From Enhydrobacter aerosaccus (GTDB taxonomy: Bacteria; Pseudomonadota; Alphaproteobacteria; Reyranellales; Reyranellaceae), in contig NZ_FUWJ01000003.1 in the NCBI RefSeq assembly GCF_900167455.1, positions 124,001 through 188,000 on the forward strand: a DNA stretch of 64,000 nt, written 5' to 3'. The notes under the pieces were generated by a model. The model searched no databases and was not told where the DNA came from. It saw only the letters and a program-made list of their open reading frames with translations. A program made the translations under genes and the position numbers. Shown one piece after another: positions 1 through 8,273 of this stretch (the stretch's first letter is position 1; each line of letters begins with the position of its first letter).

Positions 1-970
1 TGTCGAGGTCCGGGGCGGCCTGGCCCCATCGCACCATCTGGCCGAGGAACCAGTCGGCGTGGCTGCGCCAGGGGAAGTTGGCGAAGCTGCGATGGAAGAC
101 ATGGAAGTCGGCGATATCGAGCGTGCGCGCCAGGATCTCCACCGGCGTGTTGAGATAGCGCGGGCTCGACAGCACGCGGGCGGCCTCGGCGCGATTTGCT
201 GGCTCGTCCAGCCATTGGCTGGCTTCGATCAGGGCCTTGATCAGCGCCTTGAGCGTGTTGGGATGTCGCTCCGCCCACGCCTCGGTGACGCCCAGCACCT
301 TCTCCGGCATGCCGCGCCAGATGTCTGGACCGGTGAGCACGATGCGTCCGATGCCGAGCGCCACCGCGCGCTGGTTCCAGGGCTCGCCGACGCAATAGCC
401 GTCGATCACCTTGGCCGACAGATGCGCCACCGTATGCGGCGGCGGCACGACCGTGAGCCGGACGTCGTGATCGGGATCGAGGCCGCCCGATGCCAGCCAG
501 TGGCGCAGCATGTAGTTCTGGACCGAATAGGGAAACACCGACGCCAGCACGATGCGGGGCGCGCCACGGGCAGCGCGCTGGCGGACCACGGCCGCGAGGG
601 CGCGCGCCACCAGCGGCGGATGACCGGCCCCGGCGAGATCGGGCGCGGCCTCTTCCATCTCGCGCCACAAGGCCTGCGACAGCGTCAACGCGTTGCCGTT
701 CAGCTCAAGCGTCATGGCGTTGATCATCGGCACCGTGACGCTGTCCATGCCGAGCGTCAGCGCCAAGGGCAGGGGCGACAGGATGTGCGAGGCATCGAGA
801 ACGCCGAGCGCCAGCTTGTCGCGCACATTGGCCCAGGACACTTCGCGGCGGATCTCGACCTCGAGCCCCTGTCGCTCGTAGGCGCCGAGCTCGTCCGCCA
901 GGATGATCGGCGCGCAATCGATGATCGGAATGTATCCGACATTGAGTTTCGTCCGCTCGAGTTCGGCCAT
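1..970 (-). CDS. nasS: NasS-type nitrate-sensing protein (NrtA/CmpA family), C-terminus beyond window edge
   Basis: The reading frame starts at 970 (MAELERTKLNVGYIP) with a GGAG 11 bases upstream and runs off the left edge after about 323 codons. The fold signature is that of periplasmic nitrate/bicarbonate binding proteins (NrtA/CmpA), with the opening 'VGYIPIIDCAPIILADELG' typical of the family. There is no signal peptide, so the protein should be cytoplasmic. That, together with nasT directly upstream, fits NasS, the nitrate sensor that binds and inhibits NasT until nitrate or nitrite is present. It lies behind an RNA leader with a terminator (986-1105), so its own expression probably depends on NasT. 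It could instead be a cytoplasmic NrtA paralogue; the missing signal peptide argues for NasS. Nitrate assimilation genes would be expected further left, outside the window. Confidence 0.82.
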   Translation of the reverse strand, partial: MAELERTKLNVGYIPIIDCAPIILADELGAYERQGLEVEIRREVSWANVRDKLALGVLDASHILSPLPLALTLGMDSVTVPMINAMTLELNGNALTLSQALWREMEEAAPDLAGAGHPPLVARALAAVVRQRAARGAPRIVLASVFPYSVQNYMLRHWLASGGLDPDHDVRLTVVPPPHTVAHLSAKVIDGYCVGEPWNQRAVALGIGRIVLTGPDIWRGMPEKVLGVTEAWAERHPNTLKALIKALIEASQWLDEPANRAEAARVLSSPRYLNTPVEILARTLDIADFHVFHRSFANFPWRSHADWFLGQMVRWGQAAPDLD

Positions 971-985
971 GTCGTACGCGACTCC

Positions 986-1026
986 AAAAACAAAAAGCGC
1001 CCCGCTCGGCCGGCAAGATTTGCCGG
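986..1026 (-). terminator. Intrinsic terminator in the nasS leader
   Basis: Read on the minus strand, a 7-bp hairpin (1010-1026, CCGGCAA/TTGCCGG, 3-base loop) is followed by a short GC hairpin AGCG-GGG-CGCT (996-1006) and then two runs of five T separated by one G (986-996). It ends 16 bases before the nasS start, so it would cut off transcription of nasS and anything downstream unless antiterminated. Confidence 0.7.
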
Positions 1027-1033
1027 TCGCTCA

Positions 1034-1105
1034 GGACGCCGTTGTCCACGTGCGGACCGCCATTGGTCCGCGTCTAACTCAGGAGAGAACCCACCGTTGG
1101 GTCTC
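1034..1105 (-). promoter_or_regulatory. ANTAR (NasT) target: three hexaloop hairpins in tandem
   Basis: Three hairpins on the minus strand each present a six-base loop with A at position 1 and G at position 4, the known signature recognised by ANTAR-domain antiterminators. P1 at 1085-1105 has stem ACCC/GGGT (extended by GAG/CTC with one bulge) and loop AACGGT. P2 at 1052-1071 has a perfect 7-bp stem GCGGACC/GGTCCGC and loop AATGGC. P3 at 1034-1047 has a 4-bp stem GGAC/GTCC and loop AACGGC. P1 and P2 are 13 bases apart, P2 and P3 four. The terminator follows at once. NasT, encoded just upstream, is the obvious ligand. Most described ANTAR sites have two hairpins, so the third is unusual, although its stem is short. 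Confidence 0.75.
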
Positions 1106-1214
1106 GCGGAAGGAGACGCACAAGTCGTGCCAATCCGGGTCGCACGGCGCGCCTTCCGCTAAGTGTCTGAAATCGCCTCTCCATGCCGACCGACCGCCTA
1201 TCGCAGCAGTGGCT

Positions 1215-1228
1215 GCCCGAATTCGGGC
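1215..1228 (-). repeat. 14-bp perfect palindrome just after nasT stop
   Basis: GCCCGAATTCGGGC begins six bases past the nasT stop codon. It could form a hairpin in the nasT transcript. No T-run follows, so it is not a canonical terminator; its role is unknown. Confidence 0.35.
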
Positions 1229-1233
1229 TGCGG

Positions 1234-1821
1234 CTATTTCTTCAGCACCTTTGCATAAGTAACGAGCTCCTGCGCGACCTCGCCGATGCGCTTGTTCTGG
1301 TCCATGGCGAGCTTGCGCAACAGCTTGTAGGCCGCCTCCTCGCCCAAGCCCCGCTGCTCCATCAGCAGGCCTTTGGCGCGATCGATGGCCTTGCGTTCGA
1401 GCAATGTGAGCCGCGCGCGCTCCAGCTCCTCGCGCATGGCGTGATAACGGTTGAAGTGGCCCACGGCGACATCGAGGACCGACCGGACCCGGTCCTGGGC
1501 CAGCCCTTTCACCACATAGGCCGAAACGCCAGCCTCCATGGCCGCCGCAATCGTGGCCGGATCGGACTGGTCGACGAACAGCGCGATCGGGCGCGGCTGC
1601 TGCTCGGTGCTGCGGCGCATGTCCTCGATGGCATCGCGACTTGGACTGTCGGTGCTGACCACCACGACATCGGGGCTCAGGTCGCGCACCCGGGCCGTGA
1701 GATCCTGCGTGCCTTCCAGCCGGGCAAGAAGGCGATATCCGGCGGCCTGCAGTCCGGCTTCGACGACCTCGGCACGGGCAGGATTATCGTCGATCAGCAG
1801 AACGGACAGGGTCTTCGTCAA
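1234..1821 (-). CDS. nasT: NasT: ANTAR-domain response regulator / antiterminator
   Basis: 195 residues. The N-terminal two thirds is a pseudo-receiver domain (LSVLLIDDNPARAEVVEAG) and the C-terminal part, about 130-190, is an ANTAR RNA-binding domain (LLERKAIDRAKGLLM, then GLGEEAAYKLLRKLA). ANTAR proteins bind paired hexaloop hairpins and prevent termination; NasT does this for nitrate/nitrite assimilation operons and is held inactive by NasS. The start at 1821 is TTG: an in-frame stop lies upstream and no ATG or GTG comes early in the frame. Three matching hairpins and a terminator stand directly downstream, in front of nasS. The kinase gene ends 59 bases upstream on the same strand, so nasT may be read through from it or have its own promoter there. 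Confidence 0.9.
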   Translation of the reverse strand: MTKTLSVLLIDDNPARAEVVEAGLQAAGYRLLARLEGTQDLTARVRDLSPDVVVVSTDSPSRDAIEDMRRSTEQQPRPIALFVDQSDPATIAAAMEAGVSAYVVKGLAQDRVRSVLDVAVGHFNRYHAMREELERARLTLLERKAIDRAKGLLMEQRGLGEEAAYKLLRKLAMDQNKRIGEVAQELVTYAKVLKK

Positions 1822-1880
1822 AGTCGGCGCGGCTGTTGGAACAAACGAAACCTATGGCCGCAACTTCCATGCCACCGCCG

Positions 1881-3890
1881 CTAAGGTGCTGATTCCACTT
1901 GCTTGCCAGCTTCCCAGCGACCCGGAACGCCCTTGCCGTCGGCACCGAACACCTCGCCGTAGCCCTGGCGCTTGCTGCCCTTGAACTCACCTTCGTAGCG
2001 TTCGCCGTTGGGCAGGGATTCGACGCCCAGGCCGTCCAACTGGTCACCGTGCCATTCGCCCGACTGCACGCCGCCGCCGTTGCCGGTCAGGCGGCGAACG
2101 GCGAGTCCATCCAGACGACCATCGACGAAATTGCCTTCCGCGCGTTCCGTTCCGGGCCTTTCGCGCACGCCCAGGCCGGTCGACTGGCCATCGCGCCATT
2201 GCCCTTCGTAGCGCGAGCCATCCGGCAGACGTACCGTGCCGAGGCCATTGAGGCGGTCGTCCTTCCATTCGCCCGACTGCCGCTCGCCGGTGTCGAGGGT
2301 CGCGACCCCGAGCCCATCCCGCTGCCCGGACATGGTCTGGCCGATATAGCTCGCGCCATTGGGATAGGAGAGCCGCTGGGCGTTCTCGAGCCCGGGCCGC
2401 GCCGCGCGCGCGGCGACGATGCGGGCCTCGCCCGCCGCGGCCCGTCCGGCATCGGCTGCCTCCTTTGCCTTGTCGGCGGCGTTGCGGCCTTGAGTGGCGG
2501 CGCGCTCTGCCTGGCCGACCAGCGCCTGCCGCGCCATCGAGGCCGAACCGTCGGTCGGCGCCGAAGCCGGCGGTGCAGCGCCCGCGGAAGGTTTGAGCGG
2601 CGTGGGACTCGGCAGCGTCGCCGCATTCGGCGGTGGCGATGCCGGCGCGGCAGGCTGCGCCGTAAGAGCGGTCGGCCCGGTGCCGCCTTGCGCCGAGTCC
2701 GAAGACCCCGAGGCAGGCGGTGCCGATATCAGCGGCGGCGGCAAGTTGTCAGTCGCGCTCGACGAAGAGGCCGTCGTCGTTCCCGAAGGCTTCGGCGTGA
2801 TGATGCTGCGCACGTCGGGCGATAGGTACCAAAGCGCGGCCGCGCCGCCGGCAGCGACAACTGCCAGAACGGGCAGCCAGCGCCTGCCCGCCGCTGGCCG
2901 TGGACGTGGCTCGGAGAGCGGCGGCGTGAAGTCGCGCTGCTCGCGCTGGACGCCGCCCAGGCGGGGCGCCGCAGCCGGCTCCATCCGCTGCGTCGGGGCG
3001 TCCTGAGCCGACGGCAAAGAATTGCCGAACAGGGCACGCCATTCGCTGACCGATTGCGGCCGGTCGGGAGCGGCAAAGGCCAGTCCGCGGTCGACCGCCG
3101 CCAGGAACGCCGGATCGAGCCGCCCGGCCTCGCTCTCGGCCAGCGGCCGGTAAGGATCATGGCCGACACGCGACGCGGCCTCGGGCGGCGTCCGGCCGGT
3201 GATGGCGTGGTAGAGCACAGCGGCGGCGGAATAGATGTCGCTCCACGGCCCCTGCTTGCCGTCGAACGCATATTGCTCGATCGGCGCGTATTGGGGCGTG
3301 AGCACGCCGGTCAGCGTCCGGGTGCGGTCTCCCATGGCGCGACGAGCAGCGCCGAAATCGATCAGGATCGGCACGCCATCGCGGCGGATGATGATGTTGG
3401 ACGGCTTGATGTCGCGATGGAGAAAGCCTTGGGCATGGACGGCAGCCAGCCCGCTCAACAGCCCAGCGGCCAGCCGCCGGACATCGTCCGGCGCCAGCCG
3501 ACCACCCGGCTCGCGCAACAGCTCGGCGACATTCCGGCCGTCTTCAAATTCCATCACCGTGTAGGCAGTGCCGTTGGCCTCGAAATAGCGCAGCACGGGG
3601 ACGATGTGCGGATGGCGGAAGCGGGCGAGCGCGCGCGCCTCGTCGAGGAAGCGCTCCCGGCCCCAGGCAAAGTCGTCGGCATAGCGGGCCCCGCGCGGCA
3701 CGACATCCTTGTCTGCCTTGCGCACGGCGCATTCGACCGGCAGGTACTCCTTGATCGCCACCATCTTGGCGAGCTGGCTGTCGAAGGCCCGATAGGTGAT
3801 GCCGAAACTGCCATGGCCGATCACCGCGTCGAGGCGGAAGTCGCCGAGCTGGGTGCCGAGCGGCAGGGCCTGGACGTTGTCGTGAGTCAT
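1881..3890 (-). CDS. Membrane serine/threonine kinase with C-terminal MORN repeats
   Basis: A Hanks-type kinase of 669 residues from the ATG at 3890; an in-frame ATG at 3917 would add nine, and no clear Shine-Dalgarno decides between them. The kinase core (about 15-285) has a glycine loop GHGSFG, the lysine in VAIKEYLP, HRDIKPSN and the DFG of LIDFGAAR, so it looks active. A Pro/Ala/Arg-rich linker leads to one membrane span near 337-356 (LPVLAVVAAGGAAALWYL). A long Pro/Ser/Ala-rich stretch follows, then an Ala-rich helical segment, then about six MORN repeats (from about 508 to the end; repeats of LPNGxRYEGEF / DGLGV type). This puts the kinase in the cytoplasm and MORN repeats outside or in the periplasm. 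Substrate unknown. Confidence 0.88.
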   Translation of the reverse strand: MTHDNVQALPLGTQLGDFRLDAVIGHGSFGITYRAFDSQLAKMVAIKEYLPVECAVRKADKDVVPRGARYADDFAWGRERFLDEARALARFRHPHIVPVLRYFEANGTAYTVMEFEDGRNVAELLREPGGRLAPDDVRRLAAGLLSGLAAVHAQGFLHRDIKPSNIIIRRDGVPILIDFGAARRAMGDRTRTLTGVLTPQYAPIEQYAFDGKQGPWSDIYSAAAVLYHAITGRTPPEAASRVGHDPYRPLAESEAGRLDPAFLAAVDRGLAFAAPDRPQSVSEWRALFGNSLPSAQDAPTQRMEPAAAPRLGGVQREQRDFTPPLSEPRPRPAAGRRWLPVLAVVAAGGAAALWYLSPDVRSIITPKPSGTTTASSSSATDNLPPPLISAPPASGSSDSAQGGTGPTALTAQPAAPASPPPNAATLPSPTPLKPSAGAAPPASAPTDGSASMARQALVGQAERAATQGRNAADKAKEAADAGRAAAGEARIVAARAARPGLENAQRLSYPNGASYIGQTMSGQRDGLGVATLDTGERQSGEWKDDRLNGLGTVRLPDGSRYEGQWRDGQSTGLGVRERPGTERAEGNFVDGRLDGLAVRRLTGNGGGVQSGEWHGDQLDGLGVESLPNGERYEGEFKGSKRQGYGEVFGADGKGVPGRWEAGKQVESAP

Positions 3891-3975
3891 CGGGGGCGTG
3901 TTAATCAGCCCCTTCATGCGCGTTCGCGGGCGCGCGCACAAGCTCCGTTACGTCGCGCGCCGGACGGCGCAACGA

Positions 3976-4143
3976 CTAACGGACGGTGCTTGCCGGGATG
4001 CCGGAACGCAGCGAGGCGTTCTGGAACTGTGGAACGAGCTGCATCAGCATGATCAGCAAGCAAAGACCAATCGCCGTCATCATGGTCGCGGGCCGCGTAT
4101 GCAAATGCGGCGTCGGCTTCCGCTTCTCGCGTTCGTCCGCCAT
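3976..4143 (-). CDS. Small single-span membrane protein
   Basis: A 55-residue protein with a strong ribosome site (GGGGAG eight bases before the ATG at 4143). A charged N-terminus (MADEREKRKP) leads into one hydrophobic span, ATMMTAIGLCLLIMLMQL, and a short polar tail. The orientation rule (positive N-terminus) suggests the N-terminus is inside. It lies 85 bases upstream of the MORN kinase on the same strand, so the two may be co-transcribed. I do not recognise the family. The good ribosome site and clean span make it a likely real gene despite its size. Confidence 0.6.
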   Translation of the reverse strand: MADEREKRKPTPHLHTRPATMMTAIGLCLLIMLMQLVPQFQNASLRSGIPASTVR

Positions 4144-4398
4144 TACGGACACTCCCCGAATAAATGTCGTCAAAAAAAGACCCAATCCCGAAAATGAAGA
4201 GGGCGGGCCGTGCGTATCTATAGGCGAGACCCTTCGATGGTTCAAGAAAACCGCAGCCGAACAAGGGCTTAAGAATTGTCATCAATGTTTCAGCCAAAAG
4301 CGCGTTGAATCCCGGCCGGCGGCGCCATCGCGCACTATGTTATGGTCGGTGCGTCGCGGGATGGTCCAAAGCGCGCCAGACGGAGTATTGTGCCCATC

Positions 4399-5151
4399 AT
4401 GAACGCCCTCCCGCATGACAATGTCCGTACCCTGGTGCTGACCGGCGCCAGCCGCGGCATCGGCCACGCCACGGTGAAGAAGTTCAGCGCCAGCGGTTGG
4501 CGCATCATCACCATTTCGCGGCAACCTTTCAGCGCCCTTTGCCCCTGGCCCAGCGGCGGCGAGAACCATGTCCAGCTCGATCTCGCCGATCCCGTCGAGC
4601 TTGGCCGCGGCATCGAGGAAATCCGCAAGCGGCTCACCGGCGGCCGGCTCGACGCCCTGGTGAACAACGCCGCCATTTCGCCCAAGGGCAAGAACGGCGA
4701 GCGCCTGGGCGCGATGGATACGCCGTTCGACCTGTGGCGCCAGGTGTTCAACGTCAATTTCTTCGCTCCCGTGGCGCTGGCGCGTGGACTGGTCGAGGAA
4801 CTTTCGGCCGCCCAGGGCGCCGTCGTGAACGTCACCTCGATCGCCGGCAGCCGCGTGCATCCCTTTGCCGGATCGGCCTACGCCACCTCCAAGGCGGCGC
4901 TGGCGGCCCTGACCCGCGAGATGGCGCACGATTTCGGGCCGCGCGGCATCCGCGTCAACGCCATCGCTCCAGGCGAGATCGATACAGCGATCCTGTCGCC
5001 CGGCACCGAGAAGATCGTCGAGAACCAGATTCCCATGCGGCGCCTGGGGACGCCGGACGAAGTCGCCGACGTCGTCCATTTCCTCTGCGAGAGCGGCGCG
5101 AGCTATGTTTCCGGGGCCGAGATCCAGATCAACGGCGGCCAGCACGTGTAG
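4399..5151 (+). CDS. Short-chain dehydrogenase/reductase (SDR)
   Basis: 250 residues from the ATG at 4399; a longer frame from 4342 exists, but GGAG at 4382-4385 favours 4399. Classical SDR marks are all present: the NAD(P)-binding TGASRGIGHA near residue 16, NNAA (LVNNAAIS), the catalytic Ser in VVNVTSIAG, the YxxxK of YATSKAAL and the C-terminal INGGQHV. It catalyses NAD(P)-dependent oxidation or reduction of an unknown alcohol/ketone. It is followed after nine bases by the DUF1445 protein and then the DUF2848 protein, so it most likely handles an intermediate of the same catabolic route. Confidence 0.9.
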   Translation: MNALPHDNVRTLVLTGASRGIGHATVKKFSASGWRIITISRQPFSALCPWPSGGENHVQLDLADPVELGRGIEEIRKRLTGGRLDALVNNAAISPKGKNGERLGAMDTPFDLWRQVFNVNFFAPVALARGLVEELSAAQGAVVNVTSIAGSRVHPFAGSAYATSKAALAALTREMAHDFGPRGIRVNAIAPGEIDTAILSPGTEKIVENQIPMRRLGTPDEVADVVHFLCESGASYVSGAEIQINGGQHV

Positions 5152-5160
5152 GAGAGTTCC

Positions 5161-5964
5161 ATGGATACCAACATCACCGGGTTGAAAGGCGAGACCGGCC
5201 GTGACGCCCGCCGTCGCATCCGCGCCGGCGGTCATCGTCTGCCCACGTCCGGCATGGCGCCGGGTTACGTCCAGGGCAACCTAGCGATCCTGCCCAAGGC
5301 CCTGGCCGCCGACTTCACGCGCTTCTGCCTGCTCAACCCCAAGCCGTGTCCGCTGCTCGGCCAGTCCGAACCAGGCGACTGGCGCCTGCCGATGCTGGGC
5401 GAGGATCTCGACATCCGCACCGACATCCCGATGTATCGAGTCTGGAAGAATGGCGAACTGGTCGAGGAAGTGACCGATCTGAAGAAGGTGTGGCGCGACG
5501 ATCTCGTCTCCTTCCTGCTCGGCTGCTCCTTCTCCTTCGAGGAGGCGCTGATCGAGAACGGCCTCGAGCTCCGGCACCAGACCTGCAACAGCAACGTGCC
5601 GATGTTTCGGACCAACATCGAATGTACGCCGGCCGGGCCGTTCCATGGCCCCATGGTCGTCTCCATGCGACCGTTCAAACCCGCCGATGCGATCCGCGCC
5701 GTGCAGGTCACGACGCGCTTTCCGTCGGTCCATGGCGCGCCGGTCCATATCGGCAAGCCCGAGATGATCGGCATCAAGGATATCGCCAAGCCCGACTATG
5801 GCGATGCGGTGCCGGTGCACCACGACGAGCTGCCGGTGTTCTGGGCCTGCGGAGTCACGCCGCAATCGGTGGTCGCGACGGTGAAGCCGGAATTCTGCAT
5901 CACTCATGCGCCGGGCTATATGCTGGTAACCGATTTGCTGAACTCCCGTCTCGCCGTTCTCTGA
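5161..5964 (+). CDS. Putative hydro-lyase, DUF1445/UPF0317 (D-glutamate cyclase-like)
   Basis: 267 residues, starting at an ATG with AGGAG six bases upstream. The family is recognised from the conserved N-terminus with RxxIRxG and PGYVQGNL, the segment [11 protein letters not shown], the Cys-containing [17 protein letters not shown], and the C-terminal CGVTPQ and [12 protein letters not shown]. Length matches the family (about 260-270). Members are annotated as hydro-lyases; a mammalian homologue is a D-glutamate cyclase. The substrate here is not known. It overlaps the next gene by one base (TGATG), so the two are translationally coupled, and lies between an SDR and an MFS transporter. Confidence 0.9.
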   Translation: MDTNITGLKGETGRDARRRIRAGGHRLPTSGMAPGYVQGNLAILPKALAADFTRFCLLNPKPCPLLGQSEPGDWRLPMLGEDLDIRTDIPMYRVWKNGELVEEVTDLKKVWRDDLVSFLLGCSFSFEEALIENGLELRHQTCNSNVPMFRTNIECTPAGPFHGPMVVSMRPFKPADAIRAVQVTTRFPSVHGAPVHIGKPEMIGIKDIAKPDYGDAVPVHHDELPVFWACGVTPQSVVATVKPEFCITHAPGYMLVTDLLNSRLAVL

Positions 5965-6650
5965 TGGCGACACTCTCGTTCGAGGGTCATGCCAAGGGCA
6001 GTATCGAAAAGGTCGCCGTCGAGATCGAGAAGCTGGTGATCGCCGGTTGGACCGGCCGTGACGTCGAAGCGCTCAACCATCACATCGAGGAGCTGAAGGC
6101 GATCGGCGTTCAGCCGCCCTCGAAAGTGCCGCTCTATTATCGCGTTGCCGCCGACCTGGTGACGCAGGCGGAGGCCATTCAGGTCCTCGGCGACGACAGC
6201 TCGGGTGAGGTCGAGCCGGTCCTGGTCGGAGCGGCCGACCGCCTCTGGGTCACGGTCGGATCCGACCATACCGATCGCAAGGTCGAAAGCTACGGCGTCG
6301 CCGTGGCCAAGCAGGTCTGCCCGAAGGTCGTCGCCCGCACGGCCTGGCGCTTCGAGGAAGTCGAGCCGCATTGGGACAAGCTCCTGCTGCGCAGCTTCAT
6401 CGTCGAAGCAGGCGGCCGCACGCTCTATCAGGAAGGCGGCGTCGCCAAGATCCGCTCGCCGCGTGACCTGATCCTCGGATGGCAGGGCGAAAAGAGACTT
6501 CCAGCGGGCGTGGCGATGTTCTGCGGAACGCTGCCGTCGATCGGCGCCATCCGTGCCTCCTCGCGCTTCGAAATGGAACTCGAGGATCCGGTGCTGGGCC
6601 GCTCGCTCCGCCATGCCTATGACGTCGAGGCACTGCCCGTCGTTTCCTGA
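5964..6650 (+). CDS. DUF2848 family protein (fumarylacetoacetate-hydrolase-like fold)
   Basis: 228 residues. The start ATG overlaps the stop of the DUF1445 gene by one base. The family is recognised from AGWTGRDVEALNHHIEELKAIGV at the N-terminus (quoted in part), VPLYYRVAADLVTQ, the VGSDHTDRKVE motif and the C-terminal region FCGTLPSIGAI with EMELEDPVLGR. DUF2848 proteins share the fold of the fumarylacetoacetate hydrolase superfamily, which cleaves C-C bonds or hydrates keto acids with a divalent metal. No substrate can be assigned. Coupling to DUF1445 suggests sequential steps on one organic acid or oxoproline-like compound; this is inference. Confidence 0.82.
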   Translation: MATLSFEGHAKGSIEKVAVEIEKLVIAGWTGRDVEALNHHIEELKAIGVQPPSKVPLYYRVAADLVTQAEAIQVLGDDSSGEVEPVLVGAADRLWVTVGSDHTDRKVESYGVAVAKQVCPKVVARTAWRFEEVEPHWDKLLLRSFIVEAGGRTLYQEGGVAKIRSPRDLILGWQGEKRLPAGVAMFCGTLPSIGAIRASSRFEMELEDPVLGRSLRHAYDVEALPVVS

Positions 6651-6722
6651 GCAGTGACCGGCCCGCAAGCCATTCCCCGGGCGGCGCCGAAACGATAAGC
6701 TTTCCAAAGTATGTTGGTGTAC

Positions 6723-6748
6723 CGGCCGGCTTTCGATCCCGCCGGCCG
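6723..6748 (+). repeat. 8-bp-arm inverted repeat in the leader of the MFS gene
   Basis: CGGCCGGC and GCCGGCCG are separated by ten bases and would form a strong hairpin between the DUF2848 gene and the MFS gene. Two Ts and a mixed sequence follow, so it is at best a weak terminator or an intercistronic processing hairpin. Confidence 0.4.
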
Positions 6749-6794
6749 TTCCTGCTCGATCTCGATAATGAAGATGAAGAGAGGAAACCGCATC

Positions 6795-8177
6795 ATGACC
6801 AGCGCATCGACAACGATCGCGGCCAGGCTCGATCGCCTGCCCAAGTCCCGCTATATCCGTCGCCTCATCGTCCTGATCTCGCTCGGCGCCTGCTTCGAAC
6901 TCTACGATCTGTTCTTCACCGCCTACATCGCCCTCGGCCTGTTCAAGAGCGGAATCTTCACGCCGACCACCAAGGCCCTGTTCGGCATGGAAGGCTTTGC
7001 GAGCTTCATCGCCGCGCTGTTCGGCGGCCTGTTCGTCGGCACCATCCTCTTCAGCCGGCTTTCCGATCATTTCGGCCGCCGGTCGATCTTCACCTTCTCC
7101 CTGCTCTGGTACTCCACCTGCACGCTCATCATGGCGTTCCAGGACACGGCGATGAGCATCGACATCTGGCGCTTCATCGCCTCGATCGGCATCGGCGTCG
7201 AGTTGGTCAACATCGACGCCTACGTATCGGAACTGGTGCCGCAGGAAGGGCGAGGCCGCGCCTTCGCCTTCAGCCAGTCGATCTCCTTCATCGCCGTACC
7301 GGTCGTGGCTTTGATCGCCACCTTCTTGGTGCCCACCTCGATCTTCGGGATCGATGGCTGGCGCTGGGTGGTGGCGATCGGCTCGATTGGCGCTGTCTTC
7401 ATCTGGATCATCCGGCTCGGCTTGCCGGAATCGCCGCGATGGCTGGCCCAACGCGGCCGAACCGCCGAGGCCGAAGCCATCATGGCGGACATGGAGCGGC
7501 GGGTGCGCGAGGAGACCTGCCGCGAGCTGCCGCCGCCACGCGTGCTGCCGAACGAGGTCGAGGAAAAGCAGGGTGCCTGGATCGAGATGTGGCAGGGCCC
7601 GTATCTCGGCCGCACCGTGATGATGATCGCCTACAACCTGCTGCAGACGATCGGCTACTACGGCTTCGCGACCTGGGTGCCGACGCTCCTCATTTCGGAG
7701 GGCATCACCGTCACCAAGTCGCTGCAGTACACCTTCATCATCGCGCTGGCGAACCCGATCGGGCCGCTGCTCGGCATGCTGGTGGCCGACAAGGTCGAGC
7801 GCAAATGGCAGGTCGCCTGTTCGGCGCTTGCCATCGCCGCCTTCGGCCTGATCTTCTCGCAGCAGACCGGCGCCGCCGGCATCATCGTCATGGGCATCCT
7901 GGTGACCCTGGCCAACAACTGGCTGTCCTTCTCCTTCCACGCTTATCAGGCCGAACTCTATCCGACGCGGATCCGCGCCCAGGCAGTGGGGTTCGTCTAT
8001 TCCTGGAGCCGGTTCTCGACCATCTTCACCGGCTTCATCATCGCCGCGGTCCTGGCGCGCTACGGCGTGACCGGCGTCTTCGTCTTCATCGCTGTGGCCA
8101 TGGTCCTGGTGTTCGGCATCGTTGGCACCTGGGGCCCTCGCACCAACGGCCGCCGGCTGGAGGCGATCGCTCGCTAG
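6795..8177 (+). CDS. MFS transporter, metabolite:H+ symporter type
   Basis: 460 residues from the ATG at 6795, preceded by GAGGAA at a good distance; in-frame ATGs at 6711 and 6768 lack such a site. About twelve membrane spans are visible. Family marks are the loop 2-3 motif SDHFGRRS and the post-TM6 sugar-porter motif PESPRWL, typical of the aromatic-acid/sialate/sugar porter branch. It should import an organic anion or sugar acid with protons. It follows the SDR/DUF1445/DUF2848 genes by 144 bases and precedes a CoA-transferase, so it is the likely uptake step of that set. Substrate unknown. Confidence 0.88.
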   Translation: MTSASTTIAARLDRLPKSRYIRRLIVLISLGACFELYDLFFTAYIALGLFKSGIFTPTTKALFGMEGFASFIAALFGGLFVGTILFSRLSDHFGRRSIFTFSLLWYSTCTLIMAFQDTAMSIDIWRFIASIGIGVELVNIDAYVSELVPQEGRGRAFAFSQSISFIAVPVVALIATFLVPTSIFGIDGWRWVVAIGSIGAVFIWIIRLGLPESPRWLAQRGRTAEAEAIMADMERRVREETCRELPPPRVLPNEVEEKQGAWIEMWQGPYLGRTVMMIAYNLLQTIGYYGFATWVPTLLISEGITVTKSLQYTFIIALANPIGPLLGMLVADKVERKWQVACSALAIAAFGLIFSQQTGAAGIIVMGILVTLANNWLSFSFHAYQAELYPTRIRAQAVGFVYSWSRFSTIFTGFIIAAVLARYGVTGVFVFIAVAMVLVFGIVGTWGPRTNGRRLEAIAR

Positions 8178-8273
8178 GCCCGATCTGCTCCCGCGCATGG
8201 CGCCTTTGCACGCCCGGCCTTGATCGCACGGCACCGGTAAACGTACGTTCAGGGCCGGGAGGAGTTCGCATCC

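Noticed and set aside
59-1162. 367-codon plus-strand frame
   Set aside because: Antisense to nasS and crosses the leader hairpins; the minus strand gives NrtA-type sequence.
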